Shown here: positions 20,319 to 54,929 of the stretch, one piece after another | How the letters are laid out: every line of letters starts with the position of its first letter | How positions within the stretch are numbered: the first letter of the stretch is position 1 | Assembly (NCBI GenBank): GCA_963514095.1 | Contig: OY741276.1 | Span: 22,183,695 to 22,247,694, forward strand | Direction of reading: 5' to 3' | Length of the DNA: 64,000 bases | DNA from: Eutrigla gurnardus | Lineage: Eukaryota > Chordata > Actinopteri > Perciformes > Triglidae | The notes under the pieces: model-generated | Seen by the model: only the letters and a program-made list of their open reading frames with translations | What the model was told of the DNA's origin: nothing | The model's database searches: none | Position numbers and translations under genes: made by a program

Positions 20319-20610
20319 ACCTTCTCTTTTTTAAAACTTTATCCAGTATGTTTGACTGGACCAACATCACAGTTCGACAGTTCTTTGCATCCATGCCTTC
20401 ATGCAGCTCCACTAGCAAAACAGGGGTTGAGTGCCTTGATTAAAGGCACCTTGGCAGTAGTTTTCGAGCTGGTCCTAGTTTTGAACCACCACTCTCCCAG
20501 TCACAGGCTGAATTTGTTTTTGGCCTTTATCCCTTTGCCACAAACAGGGCAGCAATGTTTAAGAGCGAGTCGGTTGAAGAGGAGCGGGGCACTTTGGGTG
20601 ATTTTTCTGT

Positions 20611-42699
<22,089 letters not shown>

Positions 42700-44707
42700 G
42701 CGCCCTTCAATCAGATACAGATTAAAAAATGTCAGCGCAAAGTATAACCGCTTCTCTTTTTGAAGAGTGTGATAAATTTAACATTGGGATCAGCTCGGTT
42801 ACATGATCTCTCAGCCGTTGCATAAACCAAAGTTCCAACATTATATAAAGTTTCACTGCAGAGGAGCCATTGTCTGGAATATGGTCATACAATTTGTAAA
42901 TCTAATTCAAAAATAGGCCGACCTCAAGTGGGTTACGAAATATAATCAGAGACGTTTCACTCTAAATGGAGTATTGAGATTTTTTGCCCTGTTGCATTAA
43001 GTTTTTTATGCAACTTACCAAGTTTGTATAATATTCTCATCTATTTGGCTACTTAGGTTAAAATGGACATGAATATATATACAATTCTATCTGGGAGATG
43101 AAAACATGTTGAACTCAGCAGAGGCAAAGCAGAATAATCCAAACAGCTGCTATTCAAACTACTCCCCATCCCTCAGAGACAGTAGTATGTCAAACTGAGG
43201 GTTGAATTATGGGTGTTGTATTTCTTCCACAGTTATAATACATAGGCTAAGTAATTGCTGGGGCTCCGTCCTGATTTTTGTTATATACACAAAACATCCA
43301 AGCACAAAAACAACTCATCAGATTGATTTGTTAGGATTACTTAAACTTCTGAATATATTTCTTTTATAACATAGGTATATTCTCATGAGGAGGAGACCAG
43401 AACAAGTCATAACTTAATGTTGTCTTTCTTTTAAAAATAATTCTCCATGCCATGCTAGTTGATGTTTTTCCGAATCACAGTGGATGTTATTTACATAATC
43501 AAAATGAGAGAAAAGAGAAAATCCAACAGAAAAATAACACTAAAAGTAAAAACTACATAATTTAGAAAAGGGAACATTCGAAACAATGCTGAGACAACAT
43601 TATTTAAGAGTACAAATCAGAGGGATCAAATAAATACAAATAAAAGCACTCAACAAACGTGCAAAAAGGATGCTCGTGAGTTACGCCAGCAACAGGAACT
43701 CTGAAGGAGTAAAAGACTCTATGGCTGAGACGGTAAACGCTGTGCAAACATCGATTAGTAAATACTCATGCTATCAATAATACTGTGTTTCATATTCACA
43801 CTGAATTTAAAAACAATCTGAAGATTTGTTTTCAATTTGACATTATTGAAAGGACATACACCTTCCTTCGAGGCAGGAAATGATCTTAGAGCATATGATT
43901 ATTGTCACTCCCAATCATTTATTTGACCAATACACTGATGGTGTAGTAGTCTATAAAATGTCGGAAAATAGTGACAAATACCCGTCACAATGTCTCACAT
44001 TAGAACACCCCAAAAATGATTGAATCCACACAAAAATGAAACAGAAGAAAGCAGCAAATCTTACATTGGATGAACCATGCTACTATTTCCCACAGGAATT
44101 GAGAAAGAGGATATGTGCCATATCCTCTATGACATTTGTGGATTTAGAATATGTTCTTAACTTCTGCAAAACACACAAAGGATTCCTGCCTGGCAATATG
44201 CCTCCTCTCACTTTCCAAGAAGCTCCAAAATGCATATACATTTGACTTCAATGAGCACAACACAGGTACATTACATTTCAAACCTAGCATTCACAAGACT
44301 GTGAATAACGCCAGAACCAAAAGGGAAACGTGCAACAGCTTCTGGATGCTGTTTGCTGTTATGAAAAGTTCAGTGCTTACCTAAGGGCTGTTATGTAAAA
44401 TTGCAAATTCCAAATCGACAGTTAAACTGGACATATCCAGACAAATATCAGAAACTTGGCTGCAGAGCAAACTCACCAAGGCCGTGTTCTTGCGTGCTGC
44501 CGTTAGCTATAGCTTCAATAGATTAACTCAAGGCTAGGAGCCTTAACGTTACAGACCCACCTCTAACGTTATATAGGTTAGCTGCCATACAAACAAGAGT
44601 GTGCAAAGATATTTAAGGGACTTGACCAACGAACGTTAGAAGTTTTCGTCTGTGCACTTGAATTACCCAGAGCTGTCAATTAATTATTAATGAGGGTAAA
44701 CACTTAC
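42700..44707 (-). other. Probable jak2 5' UTR intron
   Basis: A plausible acceptor (CTGTATCTGATTGAAG) lies about 5 bases before the first ATG, and a donor lies at 44707. Between them no conserved protein is seen. Short frames (e.g. 44036-44245) look random. Confidence 0.4.
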
Positions 44708-44880
44708 TTTGGTAGATGAGCCAGGCGGGTAGCTAGCTAGCTAGCTTCCTAGGCCAGCGCTGCAGCTAGGACCAGCGAGAGTTTGACAGCTAACGTGCGA
44801 CCAGACACTCCTGCTTCACTTCTTTAAAATCAGCACTGAGACTGCAGCGCGATATAAACTACCTATTTTACTGCAGAAAT
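44708..44880 (-). promoter_or_regulatory. jak2: Candidate jak2 non-coding first exon and promoter
   Basis: A minus-strand donor CTACCAAA|GTAAGTG sits at 44708/44707, with GC-richer sequence upstream of it. A TATA-like TTTATATC lies at about 44853-44860. The position fits the untranslated first exon that vertebrate JAK2 genes have. No transcript evidence is available, so the start and extent are estimates. Confidence 0.4.
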
Positions 44881-45262
44881 CCATCGGAGAAATGTCTCAC
44901 TTGCCTGCCGCATTCAGCTGGCTAACCTGTTACACAAACTGGCTCTGGTCAGCCCAGCGTTAACGTTACCCATCTCACTCCGGAGGAACTTCAGCCGTCT
45001 ATCTGCTCAATCTTATAACTTAAGATAATGCTAGCTTAAACCATGTCGCGCTCAGTTACAAATTGGTCCGATCACAAGCAATTAATGTCCTGGCAATTAT
45101 CTTCTTGTGTCAGTAACCGTGGCTACAGCGGTACATCGGCAGTCACATTATTGACCTCTTATCAATTGAATGGCTCCAACTCTGTCACGGTGGCTAGTTT
45201 GCCAGTGCTAGCTACTGCGCAGCCGAAGCCCCCCGATTCAGTCAACAAACAAACCAGCCTCT

Positions 45263-45292
45263 ACCACCACCACCACCACCACCACCACCACA
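45263..45292. repeat. (CAC)n trinucleotide repeat
   Basis: About 10 CAC units. Read as protein this gives a His run, but the surrounding frame has no other support as a gene. Confidence 0.9.
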
Positions 45293-45299
45293 CTAATGC

Positions 45300-46575
45300 T
45301 GCCTTCACGTGCTATCGGAAATAATACAATTAACGGCGGAATTTAAAATATTTCCAAAACCCTGTCCTTGTTCAGCTGTATGTCCATGTCTCTATCTTGT
45401 TCGTTTGCAAGTATATTGAGAGCAACTTGAAACCAGAATCAAATTCCTTCTACATGTAGTTGCCAATAAAGACGAGGCTATAATATTTGTTGCGATTTTC
45501 TGCGATGTCACTGAGAAGCAAGCTTTTCTATATACACTAAATGTATATACAGAAATTGTCTAGTATGAATAAGCATGGTTTGTTTACCACACTTAAGAGC
45601 ACATTTTCTGGCATACATACATGATTTATTATATTTATCATGCCGTATTATACAACTTCGTATTATACAACTTCGTTTGGGACTGTGAAGGCTACGAGGA
45701 GACCATGAATGCAGCATCTTCACACTGAATCAGCAACCACTAGTTGTACAGATAGCAGCACAGTTATACAAGCAGGACATACTGTCATGGGCACATTTAA
45801 AATGAATGCAATGCTGTGCAGCAGCTTTGGGGGGGGGGGGGGGAAATTTAGTAAAGCTTATTATTCTAAATTGTGGCGACCTTTCTTTTTTTTTCTTCTT
45901 TTTTTTAGTTGAGGTCAAGGAAATGGCTGCACTTTGCCAGTCAGGTTCTCCACACCCAACTGGAACTGACAGGGGAAATGGCCCTTCAAACAAAGTGAGG
46001 AGCGCACTATTGTCTTAATCAGTGGTTGACAATTTGATGATTGAGAGAAGGGGTTGCAAGAGAGATTGAAGGGGTTGCAAGATGTTTATTTAGTCAGGCG
46101 TTCCTCTTACATCTGCTTTTCTTGTGGTTTGGATTTTCAAGCCTCTAAAATAAGAGTCTAAAGGCACACTCGTCTCCTAAAGGGGACCATGAATGTCTGT
46201 TTTTATTGAGGATCCATCAATAGCTGTGGAGACATTTCATTCAAAACCAAAAATGTCAACCTAATGGTGGTTAAAGTCAGAGGGTTACCAAAGTCAGTGG
46301 ATTCATAAAAAAACAAAACAAAAAACTGAAAAGGGAAAACTCAGGACATCACCAAAGTCAGGAGGGGAAGAGGAATGTCTGTACAGAAATTCGTGGCCAC
46401 ATATCCAAGATTTGTTGAGATATTTTAATGACTGACATTGCCATGAGTTGGGACCGGTCACAACCAATATACATGTGTTTCAGCTTTCTAGTTAGATGGA
46501 TAGCTAGATAGAAACAAAAACTGCTGCAAGGCAAACATTTGTATCTCTTGGCGAAACCCATTGGCAAGCACCTGA
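45300..46575. other. Intergenic stretch upstream of jak2
   Basis: No gene or recognised repeat beyond a G-run at 45830-45842 and a T-rich tract at 45890-45907. Confidence 0.5.
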
Positions 46576-46579
46576 TACA

Positions 46580-46660
<81 letters not shown>

Positions 46661-46718
46661 TGATGAATAACAGTGTTAGGAGTGTCCTGGGGCATTCAGG
46701 TTACACTCGTCTTTTCTG

Positions 46719-46770
<52 letters not shown>
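46580..46770. repeat. Two (CA)n microsatellites
   Basis: Pure AC runs at 46580-46658 and 46721-46770, separated by 62 bp of unique sequence. CA tracts continue in short form to 46848. Confidence 0.97.
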
Positions 46771-46772
<2 letters not shown>

Positions 46773-46922
46773 AGAAAATGTCTTAAGGATGTCCTCAGGT
46801 GTTGGGTGACAGTGCTCATGCACACACACCCACACACACACGCACACAGGAGAGCCTGTTCTGCTCCAACACTTGATCCCTCTGGTGGATCTAAAACAGC
46901 ATCACAGCCGGGTTGCCCTCGG

Positions 46923-47140
46923 CAGAGACGAGAGACGGAGGGAGAAAAATGAGACAATGAGAGTGCAGGAGGAAGGCAGGGGAGGGAGGAAACGAAAGCA
47001 AGGGAGGGAGATAGAGGAAGAAGAACAAGTGGAGGAACCGAGAGAAAGAGCAGAAGACAAAACAAGGGTGGGGCAAAAAAAGAAAGGGATGTTTGGAAGG
47101 GGAGAAGAGGAAAAGCAGACAGACTTTAAGAGAGCAGCAG
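46923..47140. repeat. Polypurine tract
   Basis: About 215 bp that is almost entirely A/G on the plus strand (GGAGGGAG, AGAGGAAGAAG and similar). Frames through it code only Glu/Arg/Lys-rich low-complexity peptides. Confidence 0.85.
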
Positions 47141-47509
47141 AAAAAGTTATCATTCAAATATTCAGTTTAACTTTAATTTATCGTTGATGATGTGTTTATC
47201 TGATAATCTAATAATTTCGACTCTGACGAGATTCACCGTGTTCAATAACTTGAACCTCATATTGTAGAAGCGTTCTTATTTGAACGAAAGACAACATTGC
47301 TTGCTGTCTTACTGTAAAGTCCCAGTGAAATAGAAGTTAGAGCGTAGCCTTTGTACTGAGAGTATTCACGGAATATTTGAGCGATGTACAGTTACAAGAG
47401 GGCTTTAAATCAAATCCTTGCACATGACTGGATCACTAAAACAATCTGAATGTCTGTCTGGGTTCTGTTTGTGAGGAAGTCCCAGAGTGAGGGTGCTAAG
47501 TTTAGGTTT

Positions 47510-47920
47510 CATCAATTAGATTGGGTTGAGCTGAAATGGACAAACAATATTCTGATAGATGTTGTTCTTTTCAAGATGTGTGAGCGATGAGAGTATAGGG
47601 CAGTGGAGACAGCATCCTCTGTGGATCTGTTGGCTGTGTATGCAAACCGCTGTGGGTCCAGGCTGGCTGGGATCTTGTTTTTGATGTGTTGGAGAACCAG
47701 TTTCACAAAGCACTTCATCAGACTTGGGGTGGACACTGCAAACTTTTTTTGGTACAGGGAGGATACTGGCTGCCTTGAAGCAGGTGTGAACACTCCTGTG
47801 ATAGAGAAATGTGAAACATGTCAGTGTTAGCTGGTTGGCACATTTTATTAGTACACAAACAGGCCCACCAGCTTTCTCATATTTACTCTCATCTGGGTTT
47901 TTCCTCACAATCCGCTGTGG
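47510..47920 (-). pseudogene. Non-LTR reverse transcriptase fragment (Rex1-like type)
   Basis: Pieces in two frames: TCFKAASILPVPKK and LMKCFVKLVLQHIKNKIPAS, then LDPQRFAYTANRSTEDAVS. These match the conserved part of a fish LINE reverse transcriptase. Frameshifts separate them. The lineage label is tentative. Confidence 0.65.
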
Positions 47921-48425
47921 ATACGGACAGGATACTGACTTTCTACACTAAAAAAACGTAATATTAATATTGCAGTTGATTTCTGCAAAAAGATCCACCT
48001 ATACACTACACACTGTTCCTCTAAAAGGCGACAAATCCTGGATCAGTGGTTTTTCACTCTGTATATTTCTATGACCATGAGCCCTCACGGACCACTAGAT
48101 GGCGCTAAGAGTACACAACTTGCACAGAGAGGTAAAGCGAGAAGGAAGGAGTCCATAAAGAAAGTAAAAAGAAGAACATGGAGGGAAGAATAGAGTATGA
48201 GAAAAAAAAGAGTGGTGACGAGATGGATAAACAAAAAGAACAGTGGTGGAAATGTTTTGGTCCTTGGTGGTTTAAACAGAGTCTCCAAAGGCCTTCCATG
48301 CCTGAAACTCACCACCTGCGCCTCTCTCTCTCCCAGCTAAACAGACGCATTCATGCATGCAAACACCCATGCATGGACCCATGCACGCACACATGCACGT
48401 GCACGTGCACAGACACACACACACA

Positions 48426-48713
48426 CAGGGCCGGCTCTACCTAATTTTGTGCCCTAGGCGAGATTGCTCTCCGGTCCCCCCCCCCACACACACACACACA
48501 CACACACGAATTACACCAGCCTAATGAACAATCACACATGTTTAATTTGAACAACAACAGCAAACAGCAAAAAATGAGGGCGACTGGGAATAGAAAATCA
48601 TTTTTATTTTCATTGTTTTAAATTTTTTTTTTGCTGGAGGGGCGCCTCGCGGCGCCCCTCCAGCAGATGGCGCTCTAGGCGACCGCCTATATCGCCTATG
48701 CCAAGAGCCGGCC

Positions 48714-48716
<3 letters not shown>
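48426..48716. mobile_element. Short hAT MITE inserted in a CA microsatellite
   Basis: Ends CAGGGCCGGCTCT and AGAGCCGGCCCTG (13-bp perfect TIR), length 291 bp. An 8-bp CACACACA lies on both sides because the target is a (CA)n tract. The interior contains a perfect 15-bp-stem hairpin (about 48632-48665; TGCTGGAGGGGCGCC, loop TCGC) and its own CA tract at 48484-48508. Confidence 0.88.

Positions 48717-48764
<48 letters not shown>
48717..48764. repeat. (CA)n microsatellite, right half
   Basis: Continuation of the CA tract at about 48413-48425 that was split by the hAT MITE. Confidence 0.9.
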
Positions 48765-48765
<1 letters not shown>

Positions 48766-51194
48766 CTATCTCAAAAAACCATTAGCAAATAAGACAAATA
48801 ATAATAATCCAAACTTAAGCTGTTACAAAAAAACAAACTGATTCCAGATATGTTTTGAGTGTGTATAACGGCAGCAATAGGAAACAATTCATCATTAATC
48901 ACACTATTCTTCTTTCAGAAATTACAATCAGTTGTGAAACAGTTGAGGAAACTGCTGCTTGACCTTATCTCTCAGTAACAATTTACATGACAATGATTGT
49001 ATTCCTGCATATTGATGTGAACATTAACAGATCAAAATGGCCTCTCGGTTGTGCTCAATGTCACACAGAATGACATATAAATACAGGAAGAAAGGAGCAG
49101 AATGTATTTCACAAGATCGTTTGGACTTCATTTTACAGTTTTTTCGATTGCTTAACGACAGCGGGGACAACTGCAGCTACATGTGCAAAACTAACTACAG
49201 TCTGCACAGCAGCAGTTCATCTGGACAAAACTCGAGCTCCTGTTTACAATTTTCAAAACTCTACACACTTGTCTCCTGGCTTTAACCACAACCTGCACAA
49301 CACTGTGGATTTACAGCACTTTGTTCAAATGCTAAACACACCGCTGCCAAAACTGGAAACCTCACATTCAACACAGGATGATTTCAGCCTGGTGACTTTC
49401 CACAATAATAGTGAAGACCTTGCCTTACTGAACCTTAACCTAATTCCTAGCTTAACATTTAAACTCAAGGCTAAACCCTCCAACACCCTCACTTTCGTAA
49501 AGTGTCCTAACTCTCAATGTCTACTATTCAAAAAGGTCCTTGCAGAGATCGAACAAGAGCACACGAACACATATAGATCCACAGAACCTGAAACGGCTCA
49601 GTCGGGCCGAGCTGGGAGGCACAATTATACCTTGACCTTCTATCAGCCAACCAATCAAATTGAATGATGACTATCATATGATGCAATAAGTTCCTTAGAG
49701 CACTTTTATATAATGTTTTCCTTATGACTGTTTCTTTTTCGTTTCCCTACACTGATCTCTCTCTCACTTCGTCTCTCTCAGTCCTGTAGGACCTGCATTT
49801 GAACACTAATATTTGTGGTTCTGAAGCAGCATTTAGACCTTTGTGATGGTATCATTCAATAATTGAAAAAAGATTCTGAAATCAAAGCCTTTGAAATGTT
49901 TCTAGCTTGCATTACAACACTCGTCAAACGTGAACATTATAAACATTTAAAAAGTTTCAGAATTGTATCCTAATTGTATTTATTTAGTTTTGCCACAGTT
50001 GGTGAGCACAGTTTCTCAATGCTGAAGCCTCCTGCAAGCTCATAATGCCACTCTCAACACTGAAATACTGTCTGACCAGACTGTTAATTCCAGACACAAA
50101 ATACCATAAAACTCTCACACAATGAAGATATGTCCCAAAGTTGCCAGCGCAGTCGACTCTGCCATCTGTTGAGTGGAGTTTGAAGCAGTTACGATAAAAG
50201 TTTCAATACTGCAGTGAGTATCATTGTGTCTTTGGTTCGTATGTGTAGAGGACATATGTGATGTTTGCACAAGCACCTGGTAACTCAAGGTTTCCACTGA
50301 ATTAATATAATACAAGTATTGAAAGAGTTGGAACAGAAATACTGTGGCAAATAATTTAGGAATAACTAGTTGTTATTTGCTGTAATAATGTGGCCTATTT
50401 TTGCATTCTTAAATAAAAAATAAAATAGAGAGAAAAACCAAGGTGTCAATGTTTCTGTCATCTCTGTTTTTTTTTCATTACATGAGCTTTCATTTTTTTG
50501 CTTGGGAACTGCTGTCTGACTTTAGTTTTTATTATAGGTTAAAAGGATTTTTTATGATTTCACAGATTTTTTTTATTTATACTGCACTGTGGATTTGCAC
50601 AAACGTTGCTGGTCGGTGATTACATGTTGAGACTGTAAGATTGGTATTTGAAAACTGTTCACAATGGATGCAATTTGCATCAAAGCACAATCCTTCACAG
50701 TATGGACCACGTAGATGACTTGCTGTGATCGCAGCATGGAGGCGATCCTTCCCTCTTTAAATGTCTCCTGTACGATACAAAACAATAGACTGATGGAAGC
50801 CTCACACAAGAAATGGCACGGCGTGTTCCTTGACAGCACGACAAATACGGTTAAAATGGGTTTGTCAGCTGGAATAATCTTGATATTTTCTCTGGCCCAT
50901 GCATCTGAGAGGAGGCACCTCAGCATGAAAGATCATGTTTACCCCACTTCATTAGCTTTCAATGAAGCAAAAGGCAAAAAGCAAAAAGCAAAAAAATGGT
51001 TTGGGAGAGCCAGCACACAACAGAGCAGTCTGTGAGAAAGATGTGGTTTCTGGCAGGAGGATGATGTGTGTTTGAATGTGTTTATTTATCACATTGTGGG
51101 GACTGTGCCTTTGTGGAATCAGTTCCCATGTTGGAACACTAATTTGGTCCCCACTAGTTAATGAGTTAATGTTAGTATATGACAAGGTAAAGGG

Positions 51195-51198
<4 letters not shown>
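48765..51198. other. Intergenic stretch, no gene seen
   Basis: Frames at 49037-49667 are Ser/Cys-rich with no recognised domain. The sequence there (AACTGCAGC..CTGCACA words) looks like an old interspersed repeat. Nothing else is supported. Confidence 0.45.
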
Positions 51199-51264
<66 letters not shown>

Positions 51265-51278
51265 GTGTGTGTGTGTGT
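51199..51278. repeat. (GT)n microsatellite
   Basis: About 40 GT units with one GC interruption. Confidence 0.97.
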
Positions 51279-51424
51279 ACTTTTATTAATCTTGTTGTAT
51301 GAATACACTCATCAGAAGGAGTCAAACCCAACATGTCCCTACAAGGTAAACCATGAAATATTAGGGTAATGGGTTTGTTTTGGTTAGTGGTTTCCATTAA
51401 GCATCCTGTAACTACAGTTAGGGT

Positions 51425-52640
51425 TCGGTTTGTTTATTGTTTGTTTGTTTGTTTATTGTTTAATTGTGGATCCCCATTAGTTGACACAGAAGCGGCAGAC
51501 TAGTCTTCTTGGGTTTCAATTAAAATCACAACATACAAATAATAAATCAACATGTTCATCAATCACGTACGTTCAGAATAGTAAAAGTAACAGTGACATC
51601 AGATTACAGATATAAAACACAGTTGTAAATAAATAAATAATTAAATAAGCATCTGTGCACTTCAGAGTGTGCAAACACCCACATCAAAATACAATACAGT
51701 GAGAGCCAAGTCAGAATACAGAGTTCATATTTAACATGCATAAAAATAGGATTTAATTAGCCTATTGAATTCTTTCTTTCCAGTTGCAACACACATTTGC
51801 AAAGGGAGTAAATTCCATAAAGACATAGATCTATAGAAGGCTGTTTTCTTCAGTGCATTCGTTCTACAGTGTGTTAGTATAATTCGTCCAGCTGTTGCAG
51901 ATCTAGTACCGTATGAATGAATATCAGAGCAGAAACCATTTTCAATGAAGAGAGCTTAAGGAACATGAGTGGAAATTATATTCTTAATAAATATCAAGGA
52001 CCTAATGGATAACGTATCAAGAACTTTAGGCCACTTCAGATCAGAATGCATCTGGTCAACATTTGATTTTTAAAATCTATCTATCCGGACCGTAGCAATG
52101 CTTCTACTCATCTTGGCAGCTATCTCAGTCCTGAACAGAGTGTGACAAATGGGCAGTCCTCGAAGCTTTAACTTAGACTGACTAGAAATCTGGAGATCAA
52201 GCATGGGCTCACTTGCTAGACTATGCCGTGATCCAAAGACAGTGCTCAGTTTTTTAGTCTATTAGCTGTAACCCAATTGACCACTGCATTCAGATCTTGT
52301 GACAGAACGGACTTCACTTCACGGCATGTAGATGCAGAATAGTACAGTGTAGAATCGCCAGATAAAAAATAAAAGTGGACCCAAACAACTTCCTTGCGGC
52401 ACACCACAGTCAATGTTAATGTTATTTGACAGAGTACCATTCAAGAAAACCTGTTGAGTTCTGAATGATAAGTAATTCTCAAACCGAGAGGTTGCCATAG
52501 GTCCAAAACCGTAGTGCGTATGTTTTCCAATCAACAACTTGTGGTCAAAAAGGTCTCTAGAAATGGACCGTAACAATTGTTCGACCTCCTGGATTTCAAC
52601 CGAATTGAACTCAAAAGTCCAACTCAAAAGTCCAACGAAT
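51425..52640 (-). mobile_element. LINE fragment, 3' part (reverse transcriptase remnants)
   Basis: The minus strand reads SRFENYLSFRTQQVFLNGTL and DCGVPQGSCLGPLLF (52627-52319), then DSTLYYSASTCREVKSVLSQ and AVVNWVTANRLKN (52440-52246). It ends at the 3' tail CTAATGGGGATCCACAATTA followed by AAAC repeats (51425-51485). Frames are broken. The catalytic YADD region is damaged. The lineage differs from L2. Confidence 0.7.
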
Positions 52641-52659
52641 TGAACTCAAAAGTCCAAAG

Positions 52660-53830
52660 TTCATGTGTTTCATTCCTCAAGCTGCAGATGTTTAAATGAG
52701 CTAATGCGAGGCCCTTAGGAAGACCCAGCTTGGAATAAGTCCCATCAATGCTTGAACTAGCCAATACACAAGTCATGCCAGTACACAGGCCTACTGGGAT
52801 TGTGACATTAAAATAACCAGGGAGTGATGCTGGAGTCTCTGAACAGTTGGTTATTGATGTATAATTTGTTGACTACCAGGGCAACGCGTCTGTTGTGGTT
52901 CTAACATTCTTTCATGATAGGGAAAATTACTTTACGCCTGTCATGTATCTCCAGAGGGAATTGGTCATTCATGCAAAAGGAGGTGTTCCTCAGCTCTCTG
53001 CCCCTCCCCTTGACAAGATCCTTCTTCTGATAGTGTTTGAAACGAGCCACAATTGCATGGTTAACTCTCCAAGGGATGAATATAAGTCAATGCAATGTCC
53101 TCCTTTGTGTCAAAAACAAGTATGTATGCAAAACGTTTCTTATGTTATATCTCCATATTTTAGTGTGCTGTTAGTGCGTATCCAGCCAAGTCTGTAACAA
53201 ATGACATCAAATTGTGCAATGTCACACAAGGATTTTAATTTAATAGGATATTTGATTTCACCAGTCTATACGAACTGCAATTGCTATTGCTTCTATTCGT
53301 GAACTTAGTGTATGCTAAAGGATTCAGCCTGAAATACCTTCAAGGGAAACTAAACTGCAGTTAGTTAGTGTAGTAAGTGCTGATTTAATTGCTGCACTGA
53401 CCACTGGAGATTGCTTCGGATCAGCTAAAATGCTGCTTTGACATTTACTACAGAGACCACAATGGTGAACAGAAACCCAGAGGACAGATTATACTAAGTG
53501 AAACAGAGAATTGAAAGCCCATAGAGTCATATGAAAGTAATTGACATCCATACGACAAAGAGTCAAATGTAGCCAGAGAGAGAGAGGAGGTATGAATTAA
53601 ATGGATAAAAGGCTATAATGGACCAAGTTTATCAGTCTGTGACTCGGGCAACTAAAAGGTCTCTACATCTTTTATTCATAGAAACGAGGAGAGGAACAGA
53701 GGGGCACATTGGCTGGTTATTCTTGTCCATACGCCTGTCATTTACATGTTCACACTTGAACCACCCACTAAGTCTGCGTCCCATTTGTCCTTCCAGCTCA
53801 CACATTTTTGCACTTGTGAGTGACCGTATG
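52660..53830. other. Intergenic stretch, no gene seen
   Basis: Nothing recognised. A short local duplication of AACTCAAAAGTCCAA occurs three times at 52607-52660 at its left edge. Confidence 0.45.
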
Positions 53831-53837
53831 ACGTGTG

Positions 53838-53840
53838 TGT

Positions 53841-53911
<71 letters not shown>
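53838..53911. repeat. (GT)n microsatellite
   Basis: Long GT run with few interruptions. It produces spurious Val/Cys and Thr/His frames on both strands. Confidence 0.95.
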
Positions 53912-53918
<7 letters not shown>

Positions 53919-54384
53919 TTGAGTCTGTGTGCTGTTTGTGTTTGTGTGTGTATGTCTGGCTTGGGCAGCTAATTCCCTCTGCCAGGAAATGTCCTGCAGC
54001 AAGAAATTTGGAGTTGAGAAAGTGTGTGTCGATACGTGACACGGTGCCAAAACAGGCTTACAGACGCTTTCGATTAGCATGGTGCAACACTGCCCATTCA
54101 CAGCTAGAGCACTGCCAGGAACTGGTTAAGAAAAGAACAAGTTTGAGATGCTGCAAATAAAAACCCATAACCGCCAAAAATGTGTCCAGAATCCTGAAAA
54201 AAACTATGAAAACAATAACAGGAAAATTATAATTGGAAACTGTGCTGCTCATGCCTGTTTTTGCAAAACTCCACAAGTGTTTGTTGGTTGTTTGTTGTTT
54301 ACTGGCCAACAAACAATTAATTAAAAATGAATACCAGTCTCTTGGACAAAGTGGACATTAAACTGTCCAGGCTGCTCTCACTCA

Positions 54385-54925
54385 GCTTTCGTACTAAAAA
54401 GTACGAAAAGTAAAGCACGATATTTTCGTATGATTTCCTATGTATTACACAGAGCCATGGTCACGTAAACAATGCGCTTTATGCTGGTAGTTAGAGACGA
54501 TCAGACCTAAACCTGACCATAAGCCTTGGGGTTTTAGCTCAGGAGGCAGAGGGGCTTAGCCGGCGACCACAAGATTGCCGGTTCGATCCCAGGCTCCTCC
54601 AATTCTAACCCAACCTTAATCTTTACCCTAACCAACAAACAAAAGACCATTTACATTCACTGAAGGATTAATATGAGAACAAAATGCATATTTTTCGCTA
54701 GGAATGTCATCAAAACGTACTTTAATGCCGAAAGAGCTTTAAAATGCTGCATTATGCTGCATTTTCCATTATGAATGAAAGGAATGGAAGCCATTTTGCA
54801 CTGCGGGTAATCGCACATTTGCACTGGCGTCCTTTTGATATTCGTAGGATATACCACGGAAAAATTTTACATAATTTTTCGTACGTTTACATACGAAAAT
54901 TCATGAGAATACGAATACGTTGAAC
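54385..54925. repeat. Interspersed repeat with TTCGTA-rich inverted ends and a tRNA-like segment
   Basis: The left edge (TTTCGTACTAAAAAGTACG, TTTTCGTATGATTTCC) and right edge (TTTTTCGTACGTTTACATAC, GAAAATTCATGAG) share motifs. A tRNA-like stretch at about 54530-54600 has an A-box-like TAGCTCAGGAGGCAGAG and a B-box GGTTCGATCCC, but its acceptor stem pairs poorly. Family not named. Confidence 0.55.
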
Positions 54926-54929
54926 TGTC

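Larger units (their letters stand above)
17523..20610. other. Intergenic region between SLC16 5' side and jak2 3' end
   Basis: No coding gene supported. Contents: a solo hAT-like terminus at 17640-17711, a CpG-rich patch at 18450-18660 that may be a promoter/first exon, a dispersed-repeat copy at 18950-19137, and a CA/CACGTA microsatellite at 20228-20318. The part just below 20611 would be the jak2 3' UTR; its end is not determinable here. Confidence 0.5.

Noticed and set aside
45043..45324. 93-codon frame with a nine-histidine run near the jak2 promoter
   Set aside because: The His run is a CAC microsatellite. The rest has no recognised domain and no splice support. A divergent transcript is possible but unsupported.
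46561..46780. CRISPR-like regular repeats
   Set aside because: Simple CA dinucleotide repeats in a vertebrate genome; no spacers.
46358..47065. Val/Cys and Ser/Pro-rich frames around 46.4-47.1 kb
   Set aside because: They are translations of (CA)n and polypurine tracts.
49037..49667. Two overlapping Ser/Cys-rich and Leu/Asn-rich frames
   Set aside because: No conserved domain. The underlying words look like an old interspersed repeat.
54530..54600. Possible tRNA gene
   Set aside because: A-box and B-box words are present, but the acceptor stem needs several wobbles and a mismatch. It sits in a dispersed repeat, so it is a tRNA-like repeat segment.
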